Positions 8,482 to 17,374 are shown, counted from the stretch's first letter. The stretch: DNA of 64,000 bases from Candidatus Kaistella beijingensis (GCF_020084865.1 NZ_CP071953.1:1674001-1738000); one strand, 5' to 3'. Notes: generated by a model from the sequence alone, not told the origin. Program-made: numbers and translations.

Positions 8482-9642
8482 ATGTCTGAAGAGAAAAAAA
8501 TAAAAATCCTTTTCCGCCACCGCTCCATGGAAATGGGCGGCGTGGAAAAAGTGATGCTGAGCTTGATGAATAACCTCGACCGGGAAAAATTCGAGATGAC
8601 GGTTTGTCTAAACTTAAATCAGGGCGAACTTCGAGACGAATTTCCTTCGCATGTGAGAAAAGTTTATTTGACCGATGGGAAAGAGGATTTTTCCAAAAAT
8701 AAAATCATCCAAAAAATTCAACTGTTCCAGAGACGGCAGAAATTAGAAAAACTTCGGAAAAATCCTGAAATCGTTGACAGAGAATATTTGAAGGAAAACT
8801 ACGACATCGAAATCGGAATGACCTACAACGATTTTGAACCCGTTCTGAATTCATCAAATAGAAATTCAAAGAAAGTGGGCTGGTTTCACTCGGAAATTCA
8901 AGTGCCGAAATTGCAACCTTTGGTTCCAAAAATTTTGGAGCATTTTCCACAGTTTCACTACATGATTTACTGTTCGGAAAAAATCAAAAATTTAATGCAC
9001 GAACATTACCCGAATCTAAATTATCCCACAGAAAGCGTGATCATCAACGCGATTCCCATTGAGGAAATCAAACAAAAAGCCAATGCTGATTTCCTATTGC
9101 CGAATGCTGAAAGCAAAATTTTCGTTTCCGTTGGCCGACTTCACACCAGAAAAGGTTACCACAAATTGATGGACGCGCACAAAAAATTGCTGAACGAAGG
9201 TTTTCAACATACGGTCATCATCATCGGTGACGGCGAAGAATTGCCGAATCTTTTGGAACAGCAAAAGAATTTGGGCGTTGAAAAATCATTTGTCTTTGCT
9301 GGAAATCAGATGAATCCGTATCCTTTCATCAAGAATGCAGATTTCTTCATCATGCCCTCGGAATCTGAAGCATGGCCTTTAGTTATTGCAGAAGCTTTAA
9401 TTTTGCAAAAACCAATTATTGCGACAAAAGTAGGCGATGTAGAATCGATGATAGAAGACCGAAAAACTGGCTATTTAATTGATTACGACACCAATGAAAT
9501 TTACGTTGCAATGAAAGAGTTTCTAACCAACGAAAAATTGGTTTCAGACCTCCGCGAAAACCTAATAGCTATTGAAAAACAGTTTGATAACAAGAAAATT
9601 TTTGATGAAGTGGAAGAGATTTTCGTCAATCTTCTGAAGTAG
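8482..9642 (+). CDS. Family 4 glycosyltransferase (GT-B)
   Basis: A 386-residue two-domain GT-B enzyme. The N-terminal acceptor domain has MEMGGVEKVMLSLM, typical of GT4 enzymes. The C-terminal donor domain begins at FVSVGRLHTRKGYHKLMDA and carries the E-x7-E sugar-nucleotide motif in SESEAWPLVIAEAL. It starts one base after the GT2 gene and overlaps the convergent acyltransferase gene by 17 bases at its 3' end. It is related to the GT4 at 14702, with which it shares the same N-terminal signature. Confidence 0.9.
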   Translation: MSEEKKIKILFRHRSMEMGGVEKVMLSLMNNLDREKFEMTVCLNLNQGELRDEFPSHVRKVYLTDGKEDFSKNKIIQKIQLFQRRQKLEKLRKNPEIVDREYLKENYDIEIGMTYNDFEPVLNSSNRNSKKVGWFHSEIQVPKLQPLVPKILEHFPQFHYMIYCSEKIKNLMHEHYPNLNYPTESVIINAIPIEEIKQKANADFLLPNAESKIFVSVGRLHTRKGYHKLMDAHKKLLNEGFQHTVIIIGDGEELPNLLEQQKNLGVEKSFVFAGNQMNPYPFIKNADFFIMPSESEAWPLVIAEALILQKPIIATKVGDVESMIEDRKTGYLIDYDTNEIYVAMKEFLTNEKLVSDLRENLIAIEKQFDNKKIFDEVEEIFVNLLK

Positions 9643-10219
9643 TTCGCTTGCTTTTATAAACCTTCGTCTTTTTATATTCGTGAGGAAGATTTTCTTTCAA
9701 CCATTGATTTAGAGCGGTTTTATCTTTTTCTAATTCTCGAGGATACATTGTGTTTTGGTCTAAAAGTGATTCCGCATATTGTTCCACTGAACAAACGAAG
9801 CGCGCAGGATTTCCAGAAAACACAGAATTATCGGGCATTGAATGCGTAAGAACCGAACTCGATCCCAAAATGCAGTTGTCGCCAATTTCCACATCTTGCT
9901 GAATGACGCAATTGGAACCGATCGTACAGTTTTTTCCTACTTTAATTCTCCCAAAAATTCGCACATCTTCAAATCCTGGAATTCGGCGCAAAGTCATGGT
10001 TGTTCCACCGTGATTCACAAAACGGGTTCCGCCCGCAATTTGGGTTTGGTCGCCAATTTCGATGAGAAACGGTTCTGAACCAAAATAAACACGTTCGAAA
10101 ATCTTCACGCCTTTTCCCAGCTTCATTCCCTGAAGTTCGCAAACTTTGATGTACACCTTCATATAGAGTTTTTCCCAAAGCGTAAAAAAAGCGAGTGCAA
10201 GTCGGTAGAAAAAATACAT
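9626..10219 (-). CDS. Left-handed beta-helix (hexapeptide) acyltransferase, WbbJ-like
   Basis: A 197-residue protein. Residues 1-25 are hydrophobic or amphipathic. The body shows hexapeptide turns (IGDQTQIAGG, IGSNCVIQ, IGDNCILGSSS), with NHGG as the probable active-site His region and the closing SGNPAR motif of the maltose/galactoside O-acetyltransferase group. It is the last gene of the ACP / SDR / AMP-ligase operon, three bases after the ligase. It is therefore a candidate for moving the activated acyl group onto a glycan (inference), although such enzymes usually use acetyl-CoA. Confidence 0.85.
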   Translation of the reverse strand: MYFFYRLALAFFTLWEKLYMKVYIKVCELQGMKLGKGVKIFERVYFGSEPFLIEIGDQTQIAGGTRFVNHGGTTMTLRRIPGFEDVRIFGRIKVGKNCTIGSNCVIQQDVEIGDNCILGSSSVLTHSMPDNSVFSGNPARFVCSVEQYAESLLDQNTMYPRELEKDKTALNQWLKENLPHEYKKTKVYKSKRTTSED

Positions 10220-10222
10220 AGC

Positions 10223-11560
10223 TTAAATTTTGTTTCCTTTTTTGAATCGGTTCGTGGATTCTAATTTATTGGTCAGTATAATTTTGCTCGGAACTTTGTA
10301 TTTATCGAGTTCCAAACGGCATTTTGCGAGAACCAGTTTTTTGATTCCCTTCTCATCACTTTCCTCGGAAATCACCACTTCTGCAACCACCATTTGACCC
10401 GTAATTGCATTGTCTCTCGCAAAAACTGTGGAATCCAAAACATCGGGGATTTCATTGATGACATCTTCCACTTCTTTCGGCAACACTTTTTGTCCGCCCA
10501 CATTGATGACTTTGTTCATTCTGCCGATGATTTTCATGTAGCCATCTTCATCGGTTTCCACCAAATCGCCTGTTGCAAACCAACCTTCATCTGTAAATTG
10601 GTCGCTTTTATGGTTCAAATATCCTTTAACCTGGGTTTTCGATTTTAAAAAAAGTTGTCCGTCTTCAATTTTAAACTGATAATCGGGATCCACAATTTTG
10701 AAGAATAAACTTGTCGAAGATTTGCTTTCAGTCCTTAAAATTCCCGTTTCGCTGGTTCCGAAAGTTTGAAGAAATTTCACGGAAGGAATTCTTTCTTTCA
10801 GCTTGTTCAAAAGCGTTTGCGGCATTCTTTCTGTTCCGTAGGTAATCATTTTTAAGGATGATAAATCATAATCCGCAAAGTTTTCATTCATCAACATTAA
10901 ATTCAAAAACGTGGGACTCGTGGGAAGAATCTGAACTTTCTGAGTTTGAATTAAATCTAAAATATATTCTGGATTTCGATTCTCGGGGAGCGTAATTGCA
11001 GAACCGTTGTTCAAACAGTTCAAAAGTGTATTGATTCCGCCAATATGGTCGAACATTAAAAACAACAAAAAATTTAGGTTTCTTGTTTTCTTTGGTTGTG
11101 CGAAACTTTCGGCGAGTTCTGTTAAATTATGAACCATTACTTTCGGTTCGCCTGTTGTTCCGCTGGAAAAAAGAACCAATCCCGATTGATTTTTGTCGGT
11201 AATTTCAGAATAGTTTTTAGGGAGTTCTAACGTTTCGGTAATCGTTTCAATCTGGATTTCTTCGTTATTGAAACTGATGATTTTATTTACCAAAGACGCT
11301 TTCAATTTGCTTTTCATTTCGGAATCGGTTGTCGGAACAATCGGAACGATGATGCACGGAAGTTCCATTAAAGCCAAAAAACTTGCAATACTTTTGAAGC
11401 TGTAATCGGATTTAATGCAAATTACATCACCTTTTTCAATTTCAGAAGAAAGTTTGTTTTGATAATCTTCAATTTTTTGAACCAAATCCGCATACGAAAA
11501 TTGCTCACCTTTTTCGATAATGCAATTTCCTTCGTAAGCTTTTAACTGACTGATGGTCAT
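10223..11560 (-). CDS. AMP-forming acyl ligase (ANL superfamily)
   Basis: A 445-residue adenylating enzyme, somewhat short for the family (usually 500-550). The ATP-binding A3 loop is LVLFSSGTTGEPKVM. The A5 region is FGTSETG, the ribose-binding Asp lies in WFATGDLVETDEDGY, and the C-terminal catalytic Lys fits RFKKGNK at the extreme end. Its start overlaps the SDR stop by 4 bases (ATGA). With an ACP two genes upstream, it may load an acyl group onto that ACP, as DltA does with DltC, but the substrate cannot be read from the sequence. Confidence 0.88.
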   Translation of the reverse strand: MTISQLKAYEGNCIIEKGEQFSYADLVQKIEDYQNKLSSEIEKGDVICIKSDYSFKSIASFLALMELPCIIVPIVPTTDSEMKSKLKASLVNKIISFNNEEIQIETITETLELPKNYSEITDKNQSGLVLFSSGTTGEPKVMVHNLTELAESFAQPKKTRNLNFLLFLMFDHIGGINTLLNCLNNGSAITLPENRNPEYILDLIQTQKVQILPTSPTFLNLMLMNENFADYDLSSLKMITYGTERMPQTLLNKLKERIPSVKFLQTFGTSETGILRTESKSSTSLFFKIVDPDYQFKIEDGQLFLKSKTQVKGYLNHKSDQFTDEGWFATGDLVETDEDGYMKIIGRMNKVINVGGQKVLPKEVEDVINEIPDVLDSTVFARDNAITGQMVVAEVVISEESDEKGIKKLVLAKCRLELDKYKVPSKIILTNKLESTNRFKKGNKI

Positions 11561-12255
11561 AATCCTCCCAAATAAATTATCTGTCCCGTAATAAAATCGC
11601 TTTTATCTGAAATAAAGAAATCAATCACATTTTCCAAATCCTCGAAAGTTCCCAATCGATGAATCGCCTGTTTATCCAGCAATTCCTGAATTTTATCTTT
11701 GGGAACGACTTTAATTAAATCCGTATAAATCGGCGACGGACCAACTGCATTTACCGTAATATTGAAGGAAGCCAATTCTTTCGCCATAATTTTCGTCATT
11801 TTCTCCACCGCAGATTTAGATGAAGCGTAAATCATCTCGCCATCCAAGTTCATCGGAACGGCAACAGTGGAAAAATTCACGATTCTTCCGCCGTGGTTTT
11901 TCATCACTTTCGCACATTCCCGGGCAAAGAAAAAACTGCCGAAAAAATTAGTCTCAAAAACTTTTTTTACGGTTGAACCTGGAGTTAAAATAGAATGATT
12001 TAAAGAAGCAATTCCCGCGTTATTAATCAGAATATCAATTGTTCCGAATCTTTTCTTCGCCTGTCGAACGGTTTCTTTTACCGAATTTTCATCGGTCACG
12101 TCGCAAATGAAATGTTCGTAATTTGGATGCTGAATTTCGGAATTTCCGCGGCTGCAACCTAGAACATTAAAACCTTTTTCAAGATAATATTTCGTGAGGT
12201 GAAGCCCGATTCCTTTTCGGTTTCCCGTAATGAAAATGGTTTTATTCTTCTCCAT
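11557..12255 (-). CDS. Short-chain dehydrogenase/reductase, FabG-like
   Basis: A 232-residue Rossmann enzyme. NAD(P)-binding TGNRKGIG (residues 10-17), NNAG, a catalytic Ser in VNFSTVA, and YASSK (Tyr-x-x-x-Lys) are all present. The C-terminal TGQIIYLGG matches FabG-type 3-oxoacyl reductases. It overlaps the ACP gene by 14 bases and the ligase by 4, so the three are translated as a tightly coupled unit. It is likely to reduce an ACP-bound 3-oxoacyl group to a 3-hydroxyacyl group, or to modify a sugar; the ACP neighbour favours the former. Confidence 0.88.
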   Translation of the reverse strand: MEKNKTIFITGNRKGIGLHLTKYYLEKGFNVLGCSRGNSEIQHPNYEHFICDVTDENSVKETVRQAKKRFGTIDILINNAGIASLNHSILTPGSTVKKVFETNFFGSFFFARECAKVMKNHGGRIVNFSTVAVPMNLDGEMIYASSKSAVEKMTKIMAKELASFNITVNAVGPSPIYTDLIKVVPKDKIQELLDKQAIHRLGTFEDLENVIDFFISDKSDFITGQIIYLGGL

Positions 12256-12538
12256 CGAGTTCCAGAATAAACTTGGTTAATTCCTCGGCATTCATGAACG
12301 GACTGTGACTTCTGGACATTGCTCTTTCATCGGAAAGCGTAAAACCTTTGTCGAAAGTATCTTCCAGAACTTCCTCTAAATCAACTAAAAAATTGACCAA
12401 ATCCATGGAATCAAAAAGTCCGCTCTTACCAATCAATCGACTTTCAGAAGTAATCTCGTCTTCAACTTCGATTCCGTTGTTGTCGCAAAACTCTGCAATG
12501 GTTTCTAAAACAATTTTCTTTACTGTATCTTTTTCCAA
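12242..12538 (-). CDS. Acyl carrier protein
   Basis: A 98-residue acidic four-helix protein. The phosphopantetheine attachment motif is GLFDSMDLVNFLVDLE, with Ser in the D-S-M context. It starts with TTG, 16 nt from a -7 element (12554-12561). It lies far from any fatty-acid synthase genes and in front of a ligase and a reductase, so it is probably a specialised carrier like DltC rather than housekeeping AcpP. It is longer than AcpP (about 78), with extra residues at the C-terminal end. Confidence 0.88.
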   Translation of the reverse strand: MEKDTVKKIVLETIAEFCDNNGIEVEDEITSESRLIGKSGLFDSMDLVNFLVDLEEVLEDTFDKGFTLSDERAMSRSHSPFMNAEELTKFILELDGEE

Positions 12539-12553
12539 AACTTATATTTTGTG

Positions 12554-12561
12554 CAAAAATA
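12554..12561 (-). promoter_or_regulatory. -7 promoter element of the ACP operon
   Basis: Minus-strand TATTTTTG followed by C. It places the transcription start close in front of the TTG start codon at 12538. Confidence 0.6.
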
Positions 12562-12724
12562 GCAATTAATCCTTTAATCCTTCTCAATAAAGAAACTCGA
12601 AAATTAAATTCAAATCTAGGTAACGGTAATGGATGCCGCCAAAAAATTCTTAAGTTTGTAAAATAATCGTAAGAATGATTCTTTATTTTTTGGGGAATTC
12701 TTTCTAAGAGGAAAAACACATCGA

Positions 12725-13858
12725 ATGTCGAAAAAAATTCTATTTGTTTATTACCAAAACATAAAGCCGAACGGCGTTTCCAAAGTTTTGAGCAGTCTCA
12801 CGTGGGAACTTGCAGAGCAAGGTTTTGACATCGAGATTCTTTTTTTGATGGCACCCCACGATGATTTTTACCCGATTCATCCAAAGATAAAAAAACATTA
12901 CATCAATTCGTTTGGGAATCAATATGCGAGATTAGGCTCCACTATTGCCAAGAAATACAAAAAGATTCCAAAATCACACAATGTGTATTCCTATCTGTAT
13001 GATTTAGCTTCTTATCAGGTTTTGAATGAGTGGATTACAGAAAATCACCATCATTATAAAACAATCGTTGCGTGTTGGTACAAACTTGCCACGATGCTTT
13101 CGCTGAAAGATGAAATCAACAAAAAAACAATTGCGTGGGAACACATCAGTTATAAAACAGGAGGGCTTCTGTGGTATAAAACTTTAAGGAAATATTACAA
13201 AAATCTGAAGGGAATCGTTTGCATTAACGAAGGCGGACTTCAACATTACAAAAACCTTAATCCAAATACCCACCTTATTTTTAACCCGATCGATGATGCG
13301 TTGGAAAGAAAAAAATTGATTACAGCTTCAGAAAAAGAAAACCTCATTTCGATGATTTGTCGGCTTGATCCCGAAAAAAACGTAATGGAATTTCTGCAAA
13401 TTTTCAAAGCAAGCAAAATCCCCGAAAATTGGAAAGTTGAAATCATGGGACAAGGCAGGGAAAAAGAAAAGCTTCAAAAATTTATTGATGAAAACAATCT
13501 TTCCGAACGAATAAGATTGATGGGAATCGGAAGCAGCGACGATGTTTACCGAATGATGGCGCGTTCTAAAATTTCCTGTCTCACCTCCACCGTCGAAGCT
13601 TTCGGAATGGTTTTGTTGGAAGCGATGTTTTCCAGCAACGCAATTATCGCTTATGACTGCAATTACGGACCGTCGGATATCGTTAACGAAAAAAACGGAT
13701 TTTTGATTCCGCTACATGATAAAAAAATGTTTCAGGAAAAGCTGGAACTTCTAACTCAAAATCCCGAAGTGTTGGAAAACCTCATGAAATCTTCTTTCGA
13801 GGATGCGCAAAACTGGCGAAAAGAATTTACTCAAAAAGAATGGAAAAAGCTGCTGTAA
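12725..13858 (+). CDS. Family 4 glycosyltransferase
   Basis: A 377-residue GT-B enzyme. The N-terminal acceptor domain has NGVSKVLSSLTWEL. The donor domain starts near ISMICRLDPEKNV and has the E-x7-E motif in TVEAFGMVLLEAM, followed by the conserved IVNEKNGFLIP segment. It is divergent from the ACP operon (186-bp gap) and is the first of four plus-strand genes to 16457. Its stop shares one base with the next ATG (TAATG), indicating translational coupling. Confidence 0.9.
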   Translation: MSKKILFVYYQNIKPNGVSKVLSSLTWELAEQGFDIEILFLMAPHDDFYPIHPKIKKHYINSFGNQYARLGSTIAKKYKKIPKSHNVYSYLYDLASYQVLNEWITENHHHYKTIVACWYKLATMLSLKDEINKKTIAWEHISYKTGGLLWYKTLRKYYKNLKGIVCINEGGLQHYKNLNPNTHLIFNPIDDALERKKLITASEKENLISMICRLDPEKNVMEFLQIFKASKIPENWKVEIMGQGREKEKLQKFIDENNLSERIRLMGIGSSDDVYRMMARSKISCLTSTVEAFGMVLLEAMFSSNAIIAYDCNYGPSDIVNEKNGFLIPLHDKKMFQEKLELLTQNPEVLENLMKSSFEDAQNWRKEFTQKEWKKLL

Positions 13859-14700
13859 TGGATTTATCAATCGTCATTCCCGTTTACAACACTCCCCAAA
13901 AATATTTGGAGGAATGCTTGAAAAGTATTGACGATTCAAAAATTAGATATTCTTATGAATTGATTTTCATTAATGACGGTTCAACTGATGAAAATACCCT
14001 TCAGTTTTTGCATCAGATCGATTTAAAAAATGCAAAAATTCTTCATAAGGAAAATGGCGGCGCATCTTCAGCAAGAAATTTAGGTTTGAAGAATGCTGTT
14101 GGAGATTTCATTCTTTGTTTAGATGCGGACGATATTTTGTTGCCCTCAATTAACGGCTATATAAAATTCTTAAAAGAACATTCGGATTATTCGGTTGCGT
14201 ACGGAGATTGGAAGATTTTCGGCGATATGGATTACCAATACCAACCTGGAAAATTTTCAAGTTTCAGGCATATTTATCTTGAAATTCAGCCTCACACGAC
14301 TTCCGTATTCAGAAGATCTGTTTTAGAAAAAGTTCAAAATTTTAATGAGAATTTTAAAGTTTCGGAAGATTGGGATTTTTGGGCGAGAGTTTCCGCAGCG
14401 GGATTTAAGTTTCACTACATGAAAGAACCGCTTTTTCTGTGGAGGAGAATCAACGACGGAAAAAGTTTGTCGCAAAAAGACAGCAGCAGAACCATTCGAA
14501 ACCAAGTGTTGGAAACTGGAAAAAAACAGTTCAACGCTCACCAGGAAATCACTTTAAAATCTGTAAATGAATATGTTTTGAATAGTTTTAAAGAACATAA
14601 ATTACAGTTTTTCAAACTATTTTTGATCTTGTATTTGCCTTTTATTTATAAGATTTTACTTAAAATGAAAGTTTTTAAAAACGACATTGTCATTGATTAA
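13858..14700 (+). CDS. Family 2 glycosyltransferase
   Basis: A 280-residue GT-A enzyme. It has LSIVIPVYNTPQKYLEE at the N-terminus, an acidic FINDGSTDEN, the DxD-type motif LCLDADDILLP, and SEDWDFWARVSAAG in the ED catalytic-base region. The ATG at 13858 is chosen because it matches the usual GT2 N-terminus and overlaps the previous stop by one base; a start at 13840 would add an unneeded six residues. The C-terminus holds a hydrophobic helix (about residues 255-272) that could anchor it to the membrane. Confidence 0.9.
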   Translation: MDLSIVIPVYNTPQKYLEECLKSIDDSKIRYSYELIFINDGSTDENTLQFLHQIDLKNAKILHKENGGASSARNLGLKNAVGDFILCLDADDILLPSINGYIKFLKEHSDYSVAYGDWKIFGDMDYQYQPGKFSSFRHIYLEIQPHTTSVFRRSVLEKVQNFNENFKVSEDWDFWARVSAAGFKFHYMKEPLFLWRRINDGKSLSQKDSSRTIRNQVLETGKKQFNAHQEITLKSVNEYVLNSFKEHKLQFFKLFLILYLPFIYKILLKMKVFKNDIVID

Positions 14701-14701
14701 A

Positions 14702-15850
14702 TTGAAAAAGAAAATCCTCATCAGAATAGGTTCTCTGCGTCACGGCGGCGCAGAAAAAGTGCTGGTGACTTTTCTGAAAAATCTACCAGAAGACAAATAT
14801 GAAATCGACTTATTATTAAATCTTTACACCGGAAAATATTTGCCTGAAATTCCGCACTGGATCAATGTTCTATATCTGAACAAAGGTGAAATGATTACCA
14901 CGAACCGACCTCAAGATATCCCACAAAAAGCATATCGTGTTATTTATCAAAACATCTTAAAGTTTTTTCCGAATATTCTTTACTCTAAAATTTTAAAAGG
15001 GAAAAAATACGATTTGGAATTTGCCGCCATTCACGGTTTTCGGGATGAAATTTTAAATTCTCCTTTAAAGTCATCAAAAAAAATAGTTTGGATTCATAAC
15101 GATTTAAGGAAAACGCAGTTTCATAACTATACAGATGATGAAATTAGGAAGTTTTTTGGATTTGATAAAATCATGGTCATTTCGGAACACATTCAAAAAG
15201 ATTTTGAAAATTTGGCGAAAGATGATGATGAGAAAAACAGAATTGTGAGGATTTACAATCCGTTGGACACCAATGAAATAATTCAAAAATCGGCAATCAG
15301 CAATCAGCAATCAGCAATCAGCAATATGCCAACATTTGTTTCGGTTGGAACCGTTTTCCCACAAAAAGGCTTCGACCGATTATTGAAAGTCCACAAAAAA
15401 TTGTTGGAGGAAGGTTTCAAACATAAAGTGATCATTGTAGGTGATGGTTATGATTTTGAAAACATCAAAAAATTAAAAACAGAACTCGGAGTTGATGAAA
15501 CGGCAAAGATGATTGGTTTTACGGACAATCCGTATCCTTATTTTAAAGAAGCTGATTTTTATGTCCTAAGTTCTCGTTACGAAGGTTTTCCGACGGTTTT
15601 GTTTGAAGCCATTACCTTAAAAAAGAAAATAATTGCAACCGATGTTTCGGGCGTTCGCGAAATGTTGATCGATGGTAAACTCGGATTAATTGTAGATAAT
15701 TCTGAAGAAGGAATTTATCATGGTATGAAAAAAGCCCTTAAAAATCCTGAAAGCTTTGATGGATTTTCTGAAAAATTGATGGGTTACGAAATGCCTTTCA
15801 ATCTAGAAAATTCCGTGAATGCAATGATGAAAATCATTGATGAACTGTAA
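14702..15850 (+). CDS. Family 4 glycosyltransferase with internal 7-bp tandem repeat
   Basis: A 382-residue GT-B enzyme. It shows RIGSLRHGGAEKVLVTFL at the N-terminus, the donor-domain entry FVSVGTVFPQKGFDRLLK, and E-x7-E in SRYEGFPTVLFEAI. The start must be non-ATG. TTG 14702, one base after the preceding stop, gives the expected MKKKILIRIG; TTG 14687 or 14693 are alternatives. Between the two domains is a low-complexity SAISNQQSAISN stretch encoded by a 7-bp tandem array (15294-15325). Loss or gain of one copy would shift the frame and remove the donor domain. Confidence 0.88.
   Translation: MKKKILIRIGSLRHGGAEKVLVTFLKNLPEDKYEIDLLLNLYTGKYLPEIPHWINVLYLNKGEMITTNRPQDIPQKAYRVIYQNILKFFPNILYSKILKGKKYDLEFAAIHGFRDEILNSPLKSSKKIVWIHNDLRKTQFHNYTDDEIRKFFGFDKIMVISEHIQKDFENLAKDDDEKNRIVRIYNPLDTNEIIQKSAISNQQSAISNMPTFVSVGTVFPQKGFDRLLKVHKKLLEEGFKHKVIIVGDGYDFENIKKLKTELGVDETAKMIGFTDNPYPYFKEADFYVLSSRYEGFPTVLFEAITLKKKIIATDVSGVREMLIDGKLGLIVDNSEEGIYHGMKKALKNPESFDGFSEKLMGYEMPFNLENSVNAMMKIIDEL
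15294..15325 (+). repeat. 7-bp tandem repeat (caatcag, 4.6 copies) inside a coding region
   Basis: Four exact copies of caatcag plus a partial caat lie within the glycosyltransferase at 14702-15850. The period is not a multiple of three, so copy-number change by slippage would cause frameshifts. Similar 7-bp words occur between genes (674-694). Confidence 0.9.
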
Positions 15851-15889
15851 ATCTTTTTTCTTTTTCTTTTCTCTTTTGTCATTGTATAT

Positions 15890-15897
15890 TATCTTTG
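15890..15897 (+). promoter_or_regulatory. -7 promoter element, 5 nt from the ATG at 15903
   Basis: TATCTTTG matches TAnnTTTG. The short distance to the start codon suggests a leaderless or nearly leaderless mRNA. It also decides the start of the acyltransferase, since the upstream in-frame extension (from 15837) would cover this promoter. Confidence 0.6.
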
Positions 15898-15902
15898 TTC
15901 CA

Positions 15903-16457
15903 ATGTCAGAAAAAACAATCATTCAAAAAGATTTTTACAGAGAAAGCGGAGAATGGCTTTCAACCGCAGAAATTTGGGCAAAATGCATTAATCCAAATCT
16001 GCACTATATTTATCTTTTGAGAAAATGCCAGGAAAGCTCCAAAAAATCTGTGAAAGGAATTTTTTGGCGTTTTGTTTTAAGACATCATCAAATCAAATAT
16101 GGTTTCCAAATTTATCCCGAAACTAAAATCGGCGCAGGTTTTTACCTGGGACATTGGGGAACTTTGGTCATTAATCCCAAAACTAAAATTGGCAAAAACT
16201 GCAATATTGCTCAAGGTGTAACCATTGCTCAAGCCAATCGTGGCAGAAATGAGGGAGTTCCCGAAATCGGCGATGAAGTATGGATTGGTCCAAATGCAGT
16301 GATTGTGGGGAAAATAAAAATTGGCAACAATGTTTTGATTGCACCAAATGCTTACGTGAGTTTCGATGTGCCTTCAAACTCGGTCGTCATCGGAAATCCT
16401 GGACAAATCACACCGAAAGAAAATGCAACGGAAGGATATATTAACAATAAAATTTGA
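15903..16457 (+). CDS. Serine O-acetyltransferase-like hexapeptide transferase
   Basis: A 184-residue CysE-like left-handed beta-helix protein. The N-terminal helical part (FWRFVLRHHQIKYGFQI) is followed by the helix with GFYLGHWGTLVINP, in which His is the probable catalytic residue, then IGKNCNIAQGVTIAQ and IGDEVWIGPNAVIVG coils, and the closing SVVIGNPGQ. In glycan loci such proteins acetylate sugars; in general metabolism they acetylate serine. The position at the end of the glycosyltransferase run favours the former. The N-terminal domain is much shorter than in true CysE. Confidence 0.85.
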   Translation: MSEKTIIQKDFYRESGEWLSTAEIWAKCINPNLHYIYLLRKCQESSKKSVKGIFWRFVLRHHQIKYGFQIYPETKIGAGFYLGHWGTLVINPKTKIGKNCNIAQGVTIAQANRGRNEGVPEIGDEVWIGPNAVIVGKIKIGNNVLIAPNAYVSFDVPSNSVVIGNPGQITPKENATEGYINNKI

Positions 16458-16615
16458 TAGTGAATTTTGTTGCAAGATGCAGTTGTTGCAAATTGTTTTT
16501 GACTATGTATAAGTTTTTAGAAAAATTTACGAAATTTAATAAAAAGAACTTTCGGTTCTAAATCTGCTCAACTTGCAACCTGCAATTACTGTACCTTGCA
16601 CCAAAATAAAAGAAA

Positions 16616-17296
16616 ATGAAACAATCCTACGAAAAGATCTTCGAAAACAACAAGAAATGGGTAGAATCCAAACTTGCCGAAAACAAAGATTTCTTTAAAA
16701 CCCTCTCTGAAACACAAACTCCTGATTTCCTCTATATTGGATGTTCAGACAGCCGCGTTTCTGCCGAAGAATTGATGGGCATGAAACCAGGCGAAGTTTT
16801 TGTAACACGAAATATTGCAAATGTGGTAAACACCTTGGACATGAGTTCTACCGCAGTAATCCAATACGCGGTGGAACATTTGAAGGTGAAACACATCATC
16901 GTTTGCGGACATTACGGTTGTGGGGGCGTAAAAGCAGCAATGACTCCCCAAGATTTAGGGCTTTTGAATCCTTGGTTGCGAACGATTCGTGATGTTTATC
17001 GTCTTCACCAGGTTGAGCTTGACGCGATTGCAGATGAACAGAAAAGATATGACCGGTTAGTAGAATTGAACGTTCAGGAACAGTGCATCAACGTGATCAA
17101 AATGGCGGTGGTACAGGAACAATATTTGGTGGATGAATATCCCGTTGTTCACGGTTGGGTTTTCGATATGCGTACCGGTAAAATTGTTGATTTGGAGATT
17201 GATTTCGAAAATATTCTGAAAGACATTCAGAAAATTTACAACCTCACCAAATCCGATTGGGTGATGAGCAGAAAAAACAATAAGAATTTCAAATGA
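16616..17296 (+). CDS. Beta-class carbonic anhydrase
   Basis: A 226-residue zinc enzyme that interconverts CO2 and bicarbonate. Zinc ligands and the Asp-Arg dyad are visible: C43, D45 and R47 in CSDSR, and H99 and C102 in GHYGCGG. The length and the QEQYLVDEYPVVHGWVFD tail fit the E. coli Can type (clade B). It is followed by a small secreted protein, a SulP transporter and a second, diverged carbonic anhydrase, which points to bicarbonate handling. Confidence 0.95.
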   Translation: MKQSYEKIFENNKKWVESKLAENKDFFKTLSETQTPDFLYIGCSDSRVSAEELMGMKPGEVFVTRNIANVVNTLDMSSTAVIQYAVEHLKVKHIIVCGHYGCGGVKAAMTPQDLGLLNPWLRTIRDVYRLHQVELDAIADEQKRYDRLVELNVQEQCINVIKMAVVQEQYLVDEYPVVHGWVFDMRTGKIVDLEIDFENILKDIQKIYNLTKSDWVMSRKNNKNFK

Positions 17297-17374
17297 TTAT
17301 AGATTTTAAATATTAAATTTTGTTAAACTTTAGATGAAATCTATAATCGGCTTTGATTTTTGAAAGTTGATTTT

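Noticed and set aside
1364..16457. Complete capsule or O-antigen locus
   Set aside because: No Wzx flippase, no clear Wzy and no Wza/Wzc export genes are seen, so only a glycan assembly and decoration locus is claimed.
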